The notes beneath the pieces were generated by a model. That model saw only the letters and a list, made by a program, of their open reading frames with translations. It ran no database searches and had not been told where the DNA came from. A stretch of DNA of 10,113 nucleotides, from contig JAEWOQ010000288.1 of assembly GCA_023460875.1 (NCBI GenBank), positions 1-10,113 on the forward strand. The letters run 5' to 3'. How positions within the stretch are numbered: the first letter of the stretch is position 1; each line of letters starts with the position of its first letter. The translations under genes and the position numbers were made by a program. The stretch is from Pseudomonadota bacterium (GTDB lineage: Bacteria; Myxococcota_A; Polyangia; Polyangiales; Polyangiaceae). Positions 6,403 through 10,113 of the stretch are shown here, in pieces.

Positions 6403-9400
6403 ATGTACGTCCACCGCAGCAACCGCATGGAGGTGCTCGTCGACGAGCTCGCCGCGGTCCTGCGGAAGCCGAAGCTCGAGGTGCTCGCGCCGGAGACGAT
6501 TCTCATTCAGAGCCAGGGCATGGAGCGCTGGCTCGGCAGGGAGCTGGCGACGCGCTTGGGGGGCTTCGCCAACGCGCGCTTCCCCTTTCCCCGGGCGTTC
6601 ATCCACGAGGCGATGGACGCCGTGCTCGGACCGAACCCCCACGCGCTCCTCTATGAGCGGGCGACGCTGACCTGGGCCGTCGCCGCCCTGTTCTCGGAGC
6701 TCCAGGAGGAGCGCGCCTTCGCCGATGTCGCGGGGTATCTGCGCGACGACGCGGAAGCGGTTCGTCGCTTGCAGCTGGCAGAGCGAGTGGCCTACCTGTT
6801 CGACCAGTACCTCATCTACCGACCGAAGCTCGTCTTGGGCTGGGAGGCGGGGCGAGGGACGGATTGGCAGGCGCTGCTCTGGCGTGCCCTGGTGGAGCGC
6901 TACGAGCGGATCGAGGTGGCCGGACAGACCCTGGGCGAGCGAAGGGCCCACTTCGCGGGGCGGGCGCTGGAGTTCGAACGGAACTTCACCCCGTTGTTCG
7001 TGGAGCGCGGCGCGTTGCCGGCGCGGGTGTGCGTCGTGGGGGGGGCCTCGCTCCCGCCCCTGTTCCTGCGCTTGCTGGCGAAGCTCGCCGAGTGCGTCGA
7101 GGTGCACCTGTTCTGGCTGGCGCCGACCCGTGAGTACATGGGGCAGGCCGCGATCGGGGAGGACGCCCTCGCCTGGTCGGGGGGCGACGTTCACCCGCTC
7201 CTCGCCTCTCTGGGCGGGGTCGGGGCGGCGTTCCAGCAGATCCTAGAGGGGGAGGTGAGCTACGTGGACGGCGCGGGCGATTTCGTCGAGCCGGCGCCGG
7301 ACAGCGTCCTGCACGCGCTGCAAGGGGACTTGCTCGCCAATCGAGACCGCGCGCGGGAAGGCGGGAGCCGCTTGCCGCGGCCCGCAAGCGAGGATGCATC
7401 CATCTCCCTGGTGAGCTGTCACAGCCCCATGCGCGAGGTCGAGGTGCTGCGAGATCGGCTGCTCGCGCTCTTCGACGAAGACCCCTCGTTGCGCCCGGAC
7501 GACGTGGTGGTGATGGCGCCCCGCATCGACACGTACGTCCCCCTGATCGAAGCCGTGTTCTCGGGGGACTCCGCGGATCCGCTCGCGATCCCGTACCGCA
7601 TCGCCGATCGCAGTGAGCGCAGCCTCAACCCGGCGGCGGAAGCGCTGCTGCGGCTGCTGGACGTGCTGCGCGGGCGCCTCAAGGCCAGCGAGGTGCTCGA
7701 CTTGCTCCAGGCGGAGCCTGTACGTCGGCGCTTTGGGATCGAGGCCAACGATCTCTCGGAGATCCATCGTTGGGTCCATGACGCGGGGATTCGCTGGGCC
7801 GAGGACGCCGAACACCGCGTCGAGCATGGCCTGCCCGCGGAGCCCGCGAACACCTGGCGCTTCGGGTTGCGGCGCTTGTTGCTCGGGCACGCCCTCGCCG
7901 ACGACCGGCAGACCGTCTTCGAGGGCGTGGTCCCCTACGACGCGCTCCCCAACGATCGGGTCGAGCTCCTCGGCAGCTTCGCGCGCCTCTGCGAGTCGCT
8001 GTTTCACTCCCGCAGGCTCCTGCAGAGGCCGCGCAGTGTGGCCGGCTGGTGCGAGTGCCTGCGTGAGGTGATCGACTCGTTCTTGGCGGAAGATCCAGGC
8101 GTCGCCTGGCAGCTCCGGCCGTTGCACACCGCCCTCCACGAGCTCGAGGCGAGCGCCCAGTTGGTGGGGTTCGACGAGCCCATCGCCCTCGAGGTGATCT
8201 CGGCGCAGCTCTCGGAGCGCCTCGAGATCGACGCGGCGAGCGCTGAGTTCGTCGCCGGCGGAGTGACGTTCTGCGCCATGCTCCCGATGCGGAGCATCCC
8301 CTTCCGCGTCGTGTGCCTCCTCGGCATGAGCGACGGTGAGTTCCCCCGGATCGAGCAGCAGCTCGGCTTCGACAAGATGCTCGAGCGACCTCGAGTGGGA
8401 GATCGTTCCCAACGGGCCGAGGACCGCTACCTCTTCCTGGAGACGATCCTGTCGGCGCGTGACCGCCTCCTGATCAGCTACGTGGGGCGAGGGATCCAGG
8501 ACAATCAACCACGCCCTCCGTCTGTGGTGGTGGCGGAGCTCGCCGCGGCGATCGAGCAGCTGCTCGTCCCCCCCGGACCCGAGGCCCCCGCCTATTTGGA
8601 GCCGGTGCAGCACCCCTTGCAGCCCTTCAGTCCTCGCGCCTTCGACGGCGCCGACCCGCGCCTGGCCAGCTTCGCGGTCGCCCACGCGCTCGGCGCTCGA
8701 GCGCTGATCGAGGGGCAGGAACAGGTGACGCCGTTCTTCCCCCCGGCTGCTCCTTCGATGTGCGCGGAGGGGGAGCAGGGCGGCTGTCTCGAGCTCCAGG
8801 AGCTCGTCACCTTCTATCAGAACCCGGCGCGGGCCTTGCTGCGTAAGCTCGGGATTCACCCCGACGAGGACGTGAGGCTCGTCGAGGATCGTGAGCCAGT
8901 GGAGACCGACGCCCTGGCGCGTTACCTGGTGGGCTCGCGTCTCATGACGGCGCAGGAGGAGCTCCTCGATGCCTACGAGCGGGCGGAGCTCGCGCGCGGA
9001 GCCCTGCCGCTGGGCTCTCCTGGGCGCGTGCTCTTCGAAGGGATCGCGGCGGTCGCTGCCCGCATGAGGCACGCCGCTGCGCGCCTCACCCGCAACGGCG
9101 CAGCGCCGCCTCGGGCGATCGTCGTGCCCCTCGCGGGAAGCTCGGATGAGGGCGGCGCTGCGAGCGCCGCCTCCCAGGCGCGGCGGATCGGGGAGCTGGT
9201 CGGCGTGCTCGAAGGGCTCCACTGGGCAGAAGGCGAGAACGGCGCGTCGAGCGCGGCCCCGGTCCGCATGGTGTCGGCCAGCTATGCCCGGCTGAGCCCC
9301 AAGTACGAGCTGGCAGCTTGGGTGCGCCACGTGGCGGGCTGCGCGGCGGGCGTGCCGCTCCTCGAGACCTTGGTGCTCGGTCGCGGTCAGGACGATGGGG

Positions 9401-9816
9401 TCCTGGTGCGACGCTTCGCAGCGCTCCCCGTGGAGCGGGCCCGCGCGCTGTTGACGGAGCTCGTCGAGCTGTATGCGTTGGGGCTCTCGGCGCCGCTCCC
9501 GTTCTTTCCCGCCCTGTCGCGGAGCTTCGCGGAGCGGATGCGCAAGGCAAAAGGAGGAGGCGACGGCGCCGCGGAGAGCCTCCTGAGCGCGCTCGAGCGG
9601 GACCTGCAGGAGCCCAACCGGTGGAATGGCGCCGAGGGCACCGACGTCCACGTGAGCTGGGTTTTTCGGGGGCGGCGTCCGCTTCGTGAGACGATCGCAG
9701 GTGGTCCGGGAGGCCTGCCCCTCGGCTTCGCCGAGCTCAGCCGCAGGGTGTACGACCCGTTCCTCGACGGCTCCGAGGAGCTCACCCCCGAAGAGGCGGA
9801 GGGGTCGGGATCATGA
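6403..9816 (+). CDS. recC: RecC, exodeoxyribonuclease V gamma subunit
   Basis: RecC is the non-catalytic subunit of RecBCD. It splits the duplex ends, channels the strands and recognises the Chi signal during double-strand-break repair. The 1137-aa length is close to the roughly 1122 aa of E. coli RecC. Conserved blocks, in order: MYVHRSNRMEVL (1-12), ILIQSQGMERWL (33-44), YLFDQYLIYRP (131-141), SISLVSCHSPMREVEVLRDR (333-352), IHRWVHDAGIRWAED (454-468), NTWRFGLRRLLLG (483-495), VTFCAMLPMRSIPFRVVCLL (621-640) with GMSDGEFPR (641-649), GDRSQRAEDRYLFLE (666-680), ISYVGRGIQDN (691-701), and a C-terminal nuclease-like region opening near LVTFYQNPARALLRKLGI (801-818). A TAG in frame at 6391 fixes the ATG at 6403 as the earliest start; its ribosome binding site is weak. 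The stop codon overlaps the recB start, indicating translational coupling. The promoter presumably lies inside the oppositely oriented SUMF1-type gene. Confidence 0.97.
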   Translation: MYVHRSNRMEVLVDELAAVLRKPKLEVLAPETILIQSQGMERWLGRELATRLGGFANARFPFPRAFIHEAMDAVLGPNPHALLYERATLTWAVAALFSELQEERAFADVAGYLRDDAEAVRRLQLAERVAYLFDQYLIYRPKLVLGWEAGRGTDWQALLWRALVERYERIEVAGQTLGERRAHFAGRALEFERNFTPLFVERGALPARVCVVGGASLPPLFLRLLAKLAECVEVHLFWLAPTREYMGQAAIGEDALAWSGGDVHPLLASLGGVGAAFQQILEGEVSYVDGAGDFVEPAPDSVLHALQGDLLANRDRAREGGSRLPRPASEDASISLVSCHSPMREVEVLRDRLLALFDEDPSLRPDDVVVMAPRIDTYVPLIEAVFSGDSADPLAIPYRIADRSERSLNPAAEALLRLLDVLRGRLKASEVLDLLQAEPVRRRFGIEANDLSEIHRWVHDAGIRWAEDAEHRVEHGLPAEPANTWRFGLRRLLLGHALADDRQTVFEGVVPYDALPNDRVELLGSFARLCESLFHSRRLLQRPRSVAGWCECLREVIDSFLAEDPGVAWQLRPLHTALHELEASAQLVGFDEPIALEVISAQLSERLEIDAASAEFVAGGVTFCAMLPMRSIPFRVVCLLGMSDGEFPRIEQQLGFDKMLERPRVGDRSQRAEDRYLFLETILSARDRLLISYVGRGIQDNQPRPPSVVVAELAAAIEQLLVPPGPEAPAYLEPVQHPLQPFSPRAFDGADPRLASFAVAHALGARALIEGQEQVTPFFPPAAPSMCAEGEQGGCLELQELVTFYQNPARALLRKLGIHPDEDVRLVEDREPVETDALARYLVGSRLMTAQEELLDAYERAELARGALPLGSPGRVLFEGIAAVAARMRHAAARLTRNGAAPPRAIVVPLAGSSDEGGAASAASQARRIGELVGVLEGLHWAEGENGASSAAPVRMVSASYARLSPKYELAAWVRHVAGCAAGVPLLETLVLGRGQDDGVLVRRFAALPVERARALLTELVELYALGLSAPLPFFPALSRSFAERMRKAKGGGDGAAESLLSALERDLQEPNRWNGAEGTDVHVSWVFRGRRPLRETIAGGPGGLPLGFAELSRRVYDPFLDGSEELTPEEAEGSGS
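9798..9804 (+). promoter_or_regulatory. Ribosome binding site for recB inside the end of recC
   Basis: GGAGGGG lies 8 nt before the recB ATG at 9813, within the last codons of recC. With the ATGA stop/start overlap it supports the recB start and coupled translation of the two subunits. Confidence 0.75.
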
Positions 9817-10113
9817 GGCCGCTGGATCCCCTCGCGTTGCCTCTGCGCGGAACGCAGCTCATCGAGGCCAGCGCTGGGACTGGAAAGACGTACACGATCA
9901 CGACGATCGTGCTCCGTCTGCTCTTGGAGGCGGAGCTCTCGGTCGACCAGATCGTCGTGGTCACCTTCACGCGGGCAGCGACGTCGGAGCTGCGGGATCG
10001 CATCCGGTCGCGCATCGCGGCAGCTGCCGCGGGATTCGAAGGTGCGCTCGCCGGCGCAGCCCCGGCCGCCGTTGACGACCCGGTGCTGAACTCCCTGGTG
10101 CGCACCCAGCCGG
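9813..10113 (+). CDS. recB: RecB, exodeoxyribonuclease V beta subunit, N-terminal part
   Basis: RecB is the 3'-to-5' helicase and nuclease subunit of RecBCD. Only the first 100 codons are here; the frame is open at the right edge. The ATG overlaps the recC stop as ATGA. The start MRPLDPLALPLRGTQLIEAS leads into the Walker A motif EASAGTGKT (18-26), whose Lys25-Thr26 bind ATP, followed by YTITTIVLRLLL and the helicase motif Ia region VVVTFTRAATSELRDRI (48-64). This matches the N-terminus of superfamily 1A RecB helicases, except that E. coli RecB has a longer segment between the Walker A helix and the VVTFT strand. The later helicase motifs and the C-terminal nuclease domain lie outside the window, so intactness cannot be judged. 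recD may follow, but that is not visible. Confidence 0.96.
   Translation, partial: MRPLDPLALPLRGTQLIEASAGTGKTYTITTIVLRLLLEAELSVDQIVVVTFTRAATSELRDRIRSRIAAAAAGFEGALAGAAPAAVDDPVLNSLVRTQP

Noticed and set aside
6028..7194. Minus-strand open frame of 388 codons spanning the SUMF1 gene start and the 5' part of recC
   Set aside because: It is out of frame with the SUMF1 protein and antisense to recC, with no motifs or signal sequence.
7243..9651. Minus-strand open frame of 802 codons opposite recC
   Set aside because: It lies wholly antisense to a clearly conserved recC. Such long frames arise from extreme GC3; the translation has His/Arg/Glu-rich low complexity and no recognisable domain.

Overview
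The window is very GC-rich, with codon third positions almost always G or C, and it encodes a typical Gram-negative envelope repertoire. Three gene types suggest a myxobacterium-like organism (Myxococcota, probably Polyangia): a TPR/PEGA protein with two membrane segments, a cysteine-rich SUMF1-fold lipoprotein, and LysM-bearing cell-wall proteins. This placement is an inference from gene style; no rRNA or other marker is present.

Left part (1-3905). A secreted, two-LysM, MepK/YcbK-like peptidoglycan endopeptidase reads leftward off the window edge. It is divergent, across about 100 bp, from a secreted protein that joins a degenerate M16 (insulinase-type) peptidase domain to four LysM domains. 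A small proline-rich, single-pass membrane protein follows on the + strand and may be co-transcribed. Both LysM proteins should act on or be held at the murein. A shared divergent control region would fit a small wall-remodelling module, but this is not shown.

Middle (3906-6397). About 320 bp without a gene holds two short hairpins and a small tandem repeat. A TPR/PEGA envelope protein follows on the + strand. It converges on a minus-strand cysteine-rich SUMF1 (formylglycine-generating-enzyme fold) lipoprotein that lacks the catalytic cysteine pair of true FGE.

Right part (6403-10113). A complete recC overlaps the start of recB by 4 bp (ATGA). recB runs off the right edge, and its first 100 codons include the Walker A motif. 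These are subunits of the RecBCD recombination/repair helicase-nuclease; recD is not in the window.

Two real genes (the leftmost endopeptidase and recB) are open at the window edges. Several very long antisense open frames are by-products of the extreme GC3 and were discarded. I found no mobile element, CRISPR array, tRNA or rRNA. The most unusual item is the M16-LysM fusion with a destroyed zinc site.
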